From Cladorrhinum sp. PSN259 (lineage: Eukaryota > Ascomycota > Sordariomycetes > Sordariales > Podosporaceae), in assembly GCA_033725935.1 (NCBI GenBank), contig MU867066.1, positions 620,001 through 684,000 on the forward strand: 64,000 nt of DNA, given 5' to 3'. A model generated the notes under the pieces. It saw only the letters and a program-made list of their open reading frames with translations, ran no database searches and had not been told where the DNA came from. The position numbers and the translations under genes were made by a program. Shown here piece by piece: positions 35,001 through 45,649 of the stretch (positions are counted from its first letter, which is position 1; each line of letters starts with the position of its first letter).

Positions 35001-35240
35001 ACTCCTTGCTCGATCTTGTGCGGCCCCGCTTAGCTGCAGCTACAGGGTCAAGGTGAGGAGGATCGACTGCTGAGAGGCCTAAGGAATTGTCAGATCCATG
35101 TGAACAGCTGCGAAATCGAACTTGAATGCATTTGATCAAGCTGTGATGTGATTGGGGACCGAGATCGGATAAAATAGTGACACTGGTATGAGGTGAAGGA
35201 ACTTACCATTTGCTCCCATCGAGCTGCGAGTGCGTACCAT
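32040..35240 (-). CDS. RAD16: RAD16 SNF2-family ATPase / RING protein of global-genome NER
   Basis: Four exons (35240-35207, 35078-32906, 32792-32316, 32250-32040) give 964 aa. Rad16 is the ATPase of NEF4 (with Rad7), which scans chromatin and removes UV lesions from silent DNA; it is also part of an E3 ubiquitin ligase. Motif I is GLLGDEMGLGKTIQAV (about residue 385) and motif II VILDEAHCIKTRTT (about 502). A Cys-rich zinc region follows (CYLCKQCPCETL...CTKC). A RING finger (CGICDEPAEDAIRSRCKHDF, about 715) is inserted between the helicase lobes and is completed across the 113-nt intron (CRTCVKSYL...CPQC). Motif VI is in the last exon (EWQSADRCHRIGQTRP). The 34-nt first exon (MVRTRSSMGAN) is inferred from splice signals. 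The N-terminal ~330 residues are acidic, Ser-rich and disordered. Confidence 0.95.
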
Positions 35241-36033
35241 CTTCCAATCCGGATCTTTGCAGTCGCAAACTAAGAGATGTTGGTTGGGTGAATACCAGGT
35301 AATTATTGTTGAGATATGCTGTGTCGAAAGGGCTGCGACCGGCTCGCCACCCCGAGGGCTACGCCTCCGTCCCTACTCGGAATGCCTGAAGAGAGCACAG
35401 AAAAGTCGATAAAAACCCAATGGTACCTAACGACCGATTTCTGAAGAAGAGAAGAACTAGGACAGGAAGGTGAAAATCCGCGAAACGTGAGAACAATGGG
35501 AGACAAAAAAGAAAAATTCAAGTTTTATTGCCACCTCCCTGTGCAATGTGAGAGGTCGTTGCGGTGGGGGAAGGAGCTGAAAGGTTCGCGTTTGTTCAAA
35601 CGCGATCTCACATGACCTGCAGCTAAATTGATTTGTCCAACAGCCACTCCCCCTGGGCTGGCAGGCAGCAGCAGGCAGGAGGGGAGCTTGAAAGAACCTG
35701 CAACAGTCGATCTGCAGCCACGAAATCCAGGTTCCAAGCGTTCTTTGTGGTCGCACTACCCTGTCCTTCCTGCTTCCCGCTGTTGCACCTTCCCTTGGGC
35801 TCTTGAAATGTGAGTGGGCGGCCTGCTGGCCTGTCAGGTGCTTTGGCGTTGCTGCAGCCAGAAAGAGTTTAATTGAATTTGCCCCTCCTCGCGTCTCGAC
35901 CGTGTTCCATTAAATCCGGCCTTCTCTCACTCCAACTTTTCTTTGCTGAAAGCCAGGCGGTGAAATTTCAATCAGCTTCACACTTTAAAGGCGCTTTCTA
36001 CATCCTGCGTCACAAGTTGCGAATTCGTCCAAA
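35241..36033. promoter_or_regulatory. Shared divergent promoter region, RAD16 and RAD7
   Basis: 793 bp separate the two start codons of the NEF4 partner genes. The sequence is of mixed composition and has no open frame with recognisable content. Shared control is inferred from geometry; I could not pick out a named damage-response element. Confidence 0.6.
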
Positions 36034-38025
36034 ATGTTAGTATTTCCTTGCAGACTTCATCTCATATACCATCAATTTGCTAATGCTTCATAGGTCTCGA
36101 CCTAACCGAGCTGGGCGCCGTATTATGGGGCCGTCAGTATTTTTTCAATCTGATATATCGACTAGAATCTCATTACTGACATAATATTGCGATATAGACA
36201 GTCGGCTTTGACGGACTTCTTGGCATCTCACAACATCTCCGCTCACCAAATCCGACAAGATGTTGAAGCGCGCCGGAGAGCAGCTGCCCAGAGCAACCCA
36301 GACAATGCAGACAATGCAGATGACCAAGAAAACGACCAAGATGATGCTGATGGAGAGGACTCAGTTGCGCAGGAGGTCTCGCCCGCAGACGAGGAAGTCA
36401 CTGCATCTCCAGCTCGGACGGCACGAACTAGGCGTGGTGCCCAGGCAGAGGCTCAGCGAAAGAAGGAGCAACAGGCCATCGAGAAGATCAAAGCCAGCAA
36501 AAAGCTTAAGAAGCGCAAGCGTGGGCATGATGAGAATTCTGATGAAGAGGACGAGATAATCCGGGCCCTTGCCCAAGAGCGTGCGAAGCCTCTGCCTGGT
36601 CAGATGGAGAATTGCGCTCAGTGTGGCAAGAGGTTCACAGTAACTGCATACTCCCGCAACTCTCCCGAAGGCGGCTTGCTCTGCACTCCCTGTGGTAAGG
36701 AGCTTGACAAAGAAGCTGGCGCACCCAAAAAGAAGGTAAAGCAAGCCAGTGGCGGTGCCGTTGGTCGAAGGCGTCAAGTGCAGAGCAAGATTCTGGATGG
36801 CACATACACCCTGGGCGGAAAGAGTCTCATGACGTTGTGTATCGAGACTCTTGCCAAAAACATTGACCTGGCTGAGGACCTAGGAGATCTCCCTATTTCA
36901 GTTATCGACAAGATTGCAAGGAAACTTTCCAGGCATCGTCTCATGAATTCTACCACCTTGAGCCTTTTCTTGCAGCCTTCCGCCGAGGAAGTCTACATCT
37001 ACGATGCCTCCAAGCTTAACTCCCACGACTTCATCCGCGTCTTCCAAACGGTACCTAACCTCAAGAAACTCAAAGTTCGCAATGGCATTCACTTCAAGGA
37101 CGAGGTTATGGACTACCTTATCTCTCGCAACATCGAGCTCACCGATCTCTACCTCCACGGTTCCAACTTGATCTCCGAAGATAAATGGAAGGAATTCATT
37201 CAGAAGAAAGGTCACTCCCTCAAGTCACTACACGTGTACTGGACAGACAAGCACTTCACTGACGAAGTTGCGAGAGTAATCCGCGATACTTGCAAATCTC
37301 TCGAGAAAGTCAAGATCTGCCACAACCAGAAGCTCACAGAGACGGGCGCGATTGAACTGGCTTACATCGAGTCTCTTCGTCATCTCAGCCTCGACATGCG
37401 CGAGCCAGTCACTCCCGACGGTTACATCGAGGCTTTGAAAGGCAGAGGCGCCGAACTCCAGACGTTGTCCCTCACCCGCGTTCCCGAGCTGGACAACTCC
37501 GTCCTAGATTTTATGCACCACACCTGCCGCTCACTCAAGAAGCTTCGTATCACCGACTGTGACCTCGTTACTGATTCCGGCTTCGTTCGTCTCTTCACGG
37601 ACTGGGCTAATCCGGGCTTGGTTTTTCTTGATCTGCAAAAGTGTCGGTTGCTGGAGCAGACTCGTAACCGTGAGAACCCGGACAATGTCGGGTTGTGCTC
37701 GAAGGGATTCAGGGCGCTGATGGAGCACTCGGGCAAGACCCTCAAGCATCTCAATGTTCATGGGTGCCGGCACATTAAGGCCTCGGCGTTTGAGGATGTG
37801 TTTAGCGCGGACAAGCGGTACGAGGAGATGGAGAAGATGGAGATTAGTTTCTGTGAGGAGGTGACGGATTTCGTGGTGGGGAGCATTTTTCGGAGTTGCC
37901 CGAACCTGAGGGAGCTGAATGTTTTCGGCTGCATGAAGGTCAAGGATGTTCGGGTGCCGAGGGGCAAAATTCTGGTGGGCGTGCCGAATGCTCGGGGCAT
38001 GGTCATTGAGGGGGACGATGATTAG
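36034..38025 (+). CDS. RAD7: RAD7 leucine-rich-repeat protein of global-genome NER
   Basis: Exons 36034-36035, 36094-36132 and 36198-38025 give 622 aa. Rad7 pairs with Rad16 in NEF4 and acts as the substrate-recognition side of a Cullin-type ligase with Elongin C. The joined N-terminus MSRPNRAGRRIMGPQSALTD leads into DFLASHNISA, a typical fungal Rad7 opening. A basic/acidic stretch follows, then a CxxC...CxxC zinc-type motif (CAQCGKRF ... CTPCGKEL, about residues 152-178). LRRs then run to the end (LKKLKVRNGIHF, LKSLHVYWTDKHF, LKKLRITDCDLVTDSGF, LRELNVFGCMKVKDV). Exon 1 contributes only AT; the G of the start codon comes from exon 2. A start at the internal ATG (36125) would drop 11 residues. 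Confidence 0.93.
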
Positions 38026-41000
38026 GGGGTCAAAGGACGAGATATTACTAGGCGTTGTCTTGCATTTTTTGGAAGAACTATCAACTAGTCTCTTGGACGT
38101 GGTGGAGGTTTCTCCAAGTGCGGTGAAGGGACGTTGTAGATGTAGCTTTCTTCATCGTTTACTTTTCACAATGGCGCTGGAGGGAATTTTAAGAGGGTAA
38201 ATGGGGACTCTAGCTGTCCAGGTCTATCTAGTCCAGGGACTGATCTTTTTACTCTCTGCGGAACACGGCAACATGGGGAAATAGGAGTTTGTGAGAGAAG
38301 GATTATTCCTTTGTCATTGCGATATGTTTTGTTTTTCTTTTAGTAGATTAAAGGCAATACTTGTTCTTTTACATGATCAAATTCTTTTTATTTTTGGCAA
38401 TGTTGGCTCGAGATCATTGAACGGATGCTAGTGAGTAAAGAGAGAGTGTGTGTTTAACACGTGGAATTTCTCAGAGGAAGGCTTTCATTATCCTCAAGAG
38501 AAGCTGTGATCATGTATGTACCTTCTTGATGTCCAAGCCGCACGCACACGCACAGGCATTCCAAACCTTCAAGTCTTTAGCTATGGTTTTCCAAGATACT
38601 TGATCGTTTACCTTACTTTGCTGTTTGTCACACCAACCATGGGATCATACGTATGCAAACCAGCACTCACGAGATCCACAATCCCCCTTCTTCCTCTTCA
38701 AAGTGAGTCAACAGTTCAGTCCCCCGAGGGTCCAGCAGGTAATGTAGGTAGTTAGTTTGTTAGGTGTCCACATCAAACACATGCTTCTTGCTTGCTCGTG
38801 AATAAATCTGGGGGTGTCGTGTACCGTACTGTAGTGTACTCCTCTTTCCCGTGGGGAAATACACAAGCTAAAAAGAAAAAAATTTGCCCGTGATCTGACT
38901 CACGAACCGACAAACTTCTTGGCCTTTTTTTTTTTTCTGCTGTGGAGTTTTCTGTTTTTGTTTTGCCTCCTTTGGCCGGGGAGTCTCTTTCGTTTACCGG
39001 TAAGGTGGAAGGAGGTAGAGCAAAAAAAAAAACACTCAATGATTGACATCCTTCCTGGATGCTAATACGACGTATAACCGCCGCAAAGAGTATATTTTCC
39101 CCACACAACATGTATAGTATTACATCTTTTTCCGATTCCCACATGTTTCGCCACATCTTCATTACATCGGTTCCTGAAGAAGTCTCCGCTTGTAGATCTC
39201 CAAATGCAAGACGAGGCTGAAGGAGATGAAGCAAGGGTACGATATCCCACCGGCCCCGTATTTCCTGTGTCTTAGTAAAGGCAGCCACGCGGGGGGTTCG
39301 AAGAGGAAAGCTCCTAAGATGACACCGCCGCGGCGGCTCCCACGTTGCACGCTTCTCGTTTCTTGATGGAGAATCCGGGGTTGAAGGAAACGTGGAGAGT
39401 GTCATGAGATTCCTCCCCCCTTTCCCGGGGTCATGGGATGGATTGGACGGTCCAACCGTTGTTATTCCAGTCCGGGGGGGGGGGGGTTCGGGGCGAGGGC
39501 GGTGTGGAAGAACTGAAGAGTTGCCAAAATCTTAAAAAGATGAGATGATGTTTGGCTGGGCAGATGGATCGCGGCGTGGCGTCCACCAACACCATGAAAG
39601 AATGTGGCTTGCGGTGGAACCCGGTCCAGGTCCAGATCCCAGCAGCCCCAGACGACCACATGCCTTTGCTCCGGGGTAAAAAAGGCCAACAAGGGGAGAT
39701 CGAACCTTGCTTGCTGATTTTGCGGGGATGTGGGATAGCCTCAAGATGCATGTTCCCGCAACACAATGCCGGGCCTCCGGTCATCGGACTTTGAAGTCGA
39801 GGTGTTTTCAAGATGACTGTGTTTCTTGGTGCCTCATTGCTACTCACATGCGACCTGAAGTTCAATTGTGTCAATATAGTCCCGATATCCCCCGCAATAT
39901 CGCTCCAGACTCGGGATGATGAAGAGTCAATCTGGTAGCAAGTCTGCTAGAACTCCCACTCCCCTGGGCATTAGCCGACTAGGTCGTCCGCACCATGGCC
40001 GGCTGGGACCATTGCGCCATTGACGAACGGAGACATGTGCTAGCGGGGAGCCGTCGACCGGACCGGCTTGGGCTTCTCTGTCCGGCTGGCACATGCACTG
40101 GGCGCTCAGTGGCCATGGCTTGTGAAGACGTCGATCTCCTTGAAGGTTGATCTGACGAAACGGAGAATGAGTTGCTAGGCCGCAGAACGGGAGGTAGATC
40201 AGACAATCAGTCTCTGCTTTGACGAATTCATGCAAGAGCGTTGGAATTTCCGAAAGCAATGCTTTCCGATCCAGTCAAAAGTCACGTGGACAGGACAGCC
40301 GTCTGTACGGCGTAAAACATCAGCACTGTACACGTGTAGTCCCCACAATGACTTGGGAGCTTGGGGAACTTTGACACCAGCAACGCATTTCATCCCATCT
40401 TCATCATTAGCACAACGTAGGAAACAGTTAGGCTTGTCCGATCCAAGGTGACAACGGACTTCCCATCAGTTTCCCCATCATCACAAAATTTGAAAAGCTC
40501 AGACGGCAGAGATGGAAGGGGCCAATCAACCGTAAACGATCTCTTTGGTTCCTGTTTGAAGGCGGTGGAGAACCTTCAGCGGCACATCAGACCGCAACCG
40601 CACTTGCCTGTTTCACCAGTGTTGGCTTTTTTGGCTCTTTTGGGAGGGCTTCGAGAAGAACAAGAAGTGCTTGGCTGGGGAGCGACAATTCTGGAAAATG
40701 CCGAGAGGTAACCATGGCGCACAAGGCGTAGCATCCCTGTAATTCCCCTGTGATAAATCGGGAGAAGTCGGGGGCAAAAACTCTGAGATCCATGCATTCA
40801 GGACCCACAGCTCCCGCATCTGCCTTCCCCGGGCGTCCCCCTGAGAACTCCACCGCTCCACTGACCCACCCTTTCGATTTGCGACATGGCCCATCGGCCC
40901 CACACCGCGACCCACCGATAGTCCATTTTTGCGAACTGCGACATTGCGGATTTCCAATGTCTGTGATTGAGCACTGAGAACGGCACCTCAAACCTGCAGG

Positions 41001-43212
41001 TCCGGAGTAGCGGTACCTGAACTGTCGCCGCAACAGTTGCTCGCTGCTCAAGTACTGCATACAGACAACGACATGCCGAATCTGTCGCGGCCTAATCTTT
41101 CAGAGAATTTTTTCCATTGCTATCTCACGTCACACCTTGGATTCGGGCTCCGAAATTTGATCGAGATAATTTTCCGGCGGTAGGAGTGCCGATGCTGCCG
41201 GTTCGGTGTGTTACCTGAGAATCCGTCCCATCAACGGTCTTGCAGTCGCATTATGGTAAGATGAACTCGGGGCCGTGTGTTGTTTGTTGAGGAACAGCGA
41301 GGACCAGCAAATTCTAGCCACTGATCAGCTACTCATTAGGTAATTTACGCAGGCTTGCAGGCTCGACGGCGAAAGCAAGAGGTCACGTTCACAGTTGAAG
41401 TTTTTGGCGCGGCTTCCGTGCATTCTGTGCGAACCGGGGAGACAGCAAGGTAAGAGGTTGGGAGGCCGAGTGACTGAGTGACTGCCCAAACGCAATTCCG
41501 ACCTGGCCTGCCGTGGCCTCGTCGACGAGGAGAACCCCAGCGAACAACTCAACCGGCGGTTCGGGACGAGCCCTGTTAACCCAAAAGGGTAATCGAAGCC
41601 TCATTTTACGATGTCTGATTGGACGCCAGAGCTTGGCAGGCCCCTGCCACGGTGGCGTTAGCTTTGCGACGGCGTCCTGGGTAAAATGTTCGACAGAACA
41701 TTGACAGACCGGACGGCGAATCTGGAAGTGAGCTGGAGTATCTTGTTGCGGTTGTCGCAGTCAGCACCGCTGAACACCAGCAATTCACGGATGTCCGCTC
41801 TTCTCACTTGCTTGTTTTCTTCCTTATCATCTTGTCGCATGTCTCGGCGACGGTTGGAGGTCCCGGGCATTCCCATTGCCTAGCTGCAGCTTTTTGCGGT
41901 CGGAATGCGACAATCCAGCGAGTGTTTCTTTTGTACCTGGGCAGCTCATATGGCGCAGGAGGTACCTGAACCTGCAAGTCGGGTACAAACCACAACCCCC
42001 CTGGACGGCTTGGGTTGCCGCACCAGTTCTTGGGCAGGCCTGTGACGTCGCGCGAAACGGTGCGGCGGTCAAAGTCAGCATGAACTTTTTCATTTTTTTC
42101 TTTTGCAACACAATCCCCCAACCAACCACAGAACCCCAACAGAAAAATTGATGCTCAATCTCTTCAGATAGGAGAACGATAATGTTTAGGAATCCAGGCC
42201 GCGATGCAATTTGTATATCCATGGATTCATACAAAGCAGGAGGCCGTTTCGGGAATTCTTTCCGGCCCTTTTTGGGCGGGTGTGATTTCGGTGACTCCTA
42301 GATTCCTTCGGGTTGCGTGTAAGTCACGATACTCCAGACGATACGGTGTGGTTTCTGTGGTTTCTTCCCGGCAAGGGAACCGAAGTGGATACCAGATTTT
42401 GATATCCGTGAGATACCCTGTTCTTTCGCCGTTTGGCTTCTGACCGCAACTTCCAAGCTCACAAGTTCCTTCCCGTGAAATGTGAACGGTGACAAATGTG
42501 TGGATGATACAGATCGTGACTCCCATTTCATCCAATTCTTGCTCTGTTGAACTGAATTCCTTCGTACCGGTACCAGCCACTCTACTACGGTCTTCACAGC
42601 CCCTGTAATCAAGGTGACCGGGGATGTGTAACTTTTTTTCTTCTTCTCCCGTCTGTTCTATTCCCTGCCTTATTACGGTGTTAGTGGTAAGAAACAGGTC
42701 ACGACGCCAGAGGCCCTTGAAACACACCCCGAAACCACCAGACAGGCCTCTGTCACAACGCCCCCAGCGGCGTCTCCTTCCACACCTTTGCGCGTAGCAT
42801 CGCCGAAACATTTTCTGTGATTTCCAAGATTCGGATGGGTAGACAGACAGAAAATTTGGTGCTTCTGGCGTCGCGGGCAGCGAGTGTGCAAAACGTTTTA
42901 AATAAGCTGGCCCTCAGCAACAAACTGGTTAGGAAAGCAATCAAATTGTCACTTCTACCAACAAAGGCTCTGGTGGCCCAATCTGGAACTCGACTGTACC
43001 GGTGCCCGTAATTATTTTTCTAATAATACGCTTAGCTCCGAGCTCACGCCGCAGGGGACCCTCCATTTAGTACAGCAACTGGTCGCTGGAAGGCCCTGTC
43101 TTGTCGACCTCGTCCCCCTCGTCCACCTCGTCTCGTGGATATACAATCTTCTTTTGTTCGCCCGCTCCCCCCTCCTGCTCCCGACTTATCTTCCCCGGAA
43201 TTCGCACATGCA
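38026..43212. other. 5.2 kb region without a supported gene
   Basis: The longest gene-free stretch of the window, between RAD7 and malic enzyme. Many frames of 60-210 codons occur on both strands (for example minus 38773-39405, 40587-41060 and 42227-42811), but they overlap, lack domains and lack a consistent spliced model. A 13-G run lies at 39474-39486. Composition is not obviously AT-rich, so no clear RIP-mutated transposon is present. It may hold a long malic-enzyme promoter or an RNA gene. Confidence 0.5.
39474..39486 (+). repeat. Run of 13 guanines
   Basis: An uninterrupted G13 homopolymer, followed by TTCGGGG. It is the only such G run seen in the window. Exact length could be affected by sequencing. 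Confidence 0.85.
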
Positions 43213-45649
43213 ATGGCTTCATATCCTCCAAGCAACACAAGCTCCGATATCTCAACTCCTCGGTCAACCTCCCCTTCATCTTCAGTAGCGTCGGCCCGGT
43301 CCTCGCAGTCGTCTATTTCTAGCTCTAAGCGTATGTCCATCTCGTCGGTGCGCAGAATTTCGTCAGCAAACCCAATGTCGTCCGTTGACATCGCCGCCAT
43401 TGAAGAAGCCATGAGAATGGCAAACCTTGACGTTCTCAAGGGCTACTCCCAGCAGAGCTACGGCGAGGTCCAACAGTTCGCAAAGACCGAATACCTCACT
43501 AAGAACCAAGCCCTGGGTTACCAGGTCCTCAACGAACCAATGTGGAATAAGGGTGAGTCAACAATACCAGCATCATAGTTACATGTTTCCTATCGTTTCT
43601 CGCATTCTCCCTCTTTCTTGTTTTTAGCATTTGCTTTGGTCCGGAGTTTAAATCCTTCCGTGGGAACCGGTTCTGCCATCCCTGACTCGAAGTCACCTGC
43701 GCATCACGTTTCCCGATACTACTACTTTTTCTTCCTCAACTTCCCTCGTCTAATGACCCTCGAGTCCGCTATTCATGGCCACCACTGCTGCTTCTGCTGC
43801 TTCTGCTGCTGCTCGCTTTCTTCCTTCTCTTCGCGCAATGGCTGCTAACCTGTCTCGCGGTCAAGGCCTGTCCTTCACTCCACAAGAACGTGTCTCCAAG
43901 AACCTCACCGGCCTCATCCCCCACGTCATGGAGGACGCAAACAAGCAGTGCGAGCGCGCGCTCAAGATGATCCGGACGCGGTCTACCAACATTGACAGGT
44001 ATCTCTACCTGTCATCGATCAAGAGCCAGAACGCCGACCTCTTCTACCGCCTGCTCGTCGACAACGCCAAGGAGCTCATGCCCTTGGTCTACACTCCTAC
44101 CATTGGCGACGTCTGCCTTCAGTACTCAACCATCTACACCCGGCCCGAGGCCCTCTACATCTCCATCAAGCAACGCAAGTCAATGAAGACCATCCTCAAG
44201 AATTGGCCGTACCCAAATCCCGAGATCTGTGTCGTGACTGATGGCTCCCGAATCCTCGGCCTGGGCGACCTCGGCGTCAATGGAGTGGGCATTCCGGTAA
44301 GTGCTTCGGTAGTGTCAATCCGCAGCTCCCCCAGTTTGCGGAGATCCAGTGGGATGGTCGGCTAATTGGACGTGCATTAGATCGGCAAGCTATCCCTGTA
44401 CACGGCAGCCGCCGGTATCCACCCGGACAAGACGCTCCCCATTGTGCTCGACTGCGGCACCGCCAACGAGACCAACCTCAAGGACCCGCTCTACCTTGGT
44501 CTGCGCTCCAAGCGCCCCTCGGTGGCCGAGCAGCAGGATTTCATGGATGAGTTCATGGCTGCCGCTGCCGAGGTTTTCCCAAATATGGTTGTGCAGTTTG
44601 AGGACTTTGAGAGCGAGAAGGCCTTCAACTACCTCGACCGTTATCGGGACACCCATAAGTGCTTCAATGACGACATCCAGGGCACTGGCGCTGTCGTTTT
44701 GGGAGGGTAAGCCTTCCCCTCAAATTTCCACTTCCACAATGAAAGCCAATACTGACTCATGTCCAATTATAGCTACATTGGCGCCGTAAACCTGTCTGGC
44801 GTGCCCGTTGAGGAACAAAGGCTGGTCTTTATGGGTGCTGGCTCCGCCGGTGTTGGTGTTGCCAAGCAGCTCGTTGAGTACTACACCAAGCGCGGCCTCT
44901 CAGAGCAGGCCGCCAGGGACAAGTTCTGGCTTGTCGATACCAAGGGTCTCGTGACCAAGGACCGTGGTGACAAGCTCGCTGATCACAAGAAGTACTTCGC
45001 CCGTGGCGACAACAATGGCCACCAGTTCCGCACTCTCGAGGAGGTTATTGAGTATGTCAAGCCAACCGCCCTCGTTGGTTTGACTGCCACTTTCGGTGTC
45101 TTCACCGAGTCTGTGGTTCGTGCTCTCAAGGCGTCTGTTGATGCCGGCGGTCTCGGCCGCAGGCCCATCCTCTTCCCCCTCAGCAACCCTCTCACCAAGG
45201 CCGAGTGCACATTCGAGCAAGCCGTGACCTGGACTGATGGCACCGTCATCTTCGCATCCGGCTCCCCCTTCTCACAGTTCACCGCCAAGGTTGGTGACCA
45301 GGCTGTTACCTACCACCCCAACCAGGGTAACAACGTCTATGTTTTCCCTGGTATCGGTCTCGGTGCTATCCTTGCCAAGGCTAGCCGTGTAACCGACAAC
45401 ATGATCTACACTTCTGCTGCTGCTCTTGCTGGCTGCCTCAACGCTGACGAGGTACACAAGGGCCTCATCTACCCCCGTATTGAGCGTGTCCGTGAGGCCA
45501 GCATCATTGTTGCCCGTGAGGTGATGAAGGCGGCGCGCCGTGATGGCGTGAGCGAGCTGCCAGAAGATCAGTGGATCGAATGGGAGGAGTGGGGTGACCC
45601 GGCCCTTGATAAGTTTATCAAGGCAAATATTTATGATCCTAAGCTTTAA
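43213..45649 (+). CDS. MAE1: NAD-dependent malic enzyme
   Basis: Exons 43213-43552, 43866-44296, 44381-44706 and 44773-45649 give 657 aa. The enzyme oxidatively decarboxylates malate to pyruvate. The first join creates EPMWNKGLSFTPQERVSKN, matching the family NKGxxFTxxER opening. Other hallmarks are LVYTPTIGDVC, TDGSRILGLGDLGVNGVGIP, the metal/substrate motif CFNDDIQGTGAVVLGG, the dinucleotide motif VFMGAGSAGVGVA and FPLSNPLTKAECT. The first exon adds a Ser-rich basic leader of about 60 residues and a short helix-forming region. An alternative ATG at 43775, inside intron 1 and in frame with exon 2, would give a 574-aa form starting MATTAASAASAAARFLPSLR, which looks like a mitochondrial presequence. 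NAD rather than NADP preference is by family resemblance. Confidence 0.93.

Noticed and set aside
39660..39745. tRNA-like TTCGATC sequence on the minus strand
   Set aside because: A possible stem around it leaves a 10-nt loop instead of 7, and no acceptor, D or anticodon arm could be formed nearby.
39431..41060. Several 110-157-codon frames in the gene-poor interval
   Set aside because: Mutually overlapping, low similarity to any known pattern, and no coherent start or splice structure.
43135..43212. Malic enzyme start at 43135
   Set aside because: The codon there is GTG, not ATG. The first in-frame ATG is 43213.
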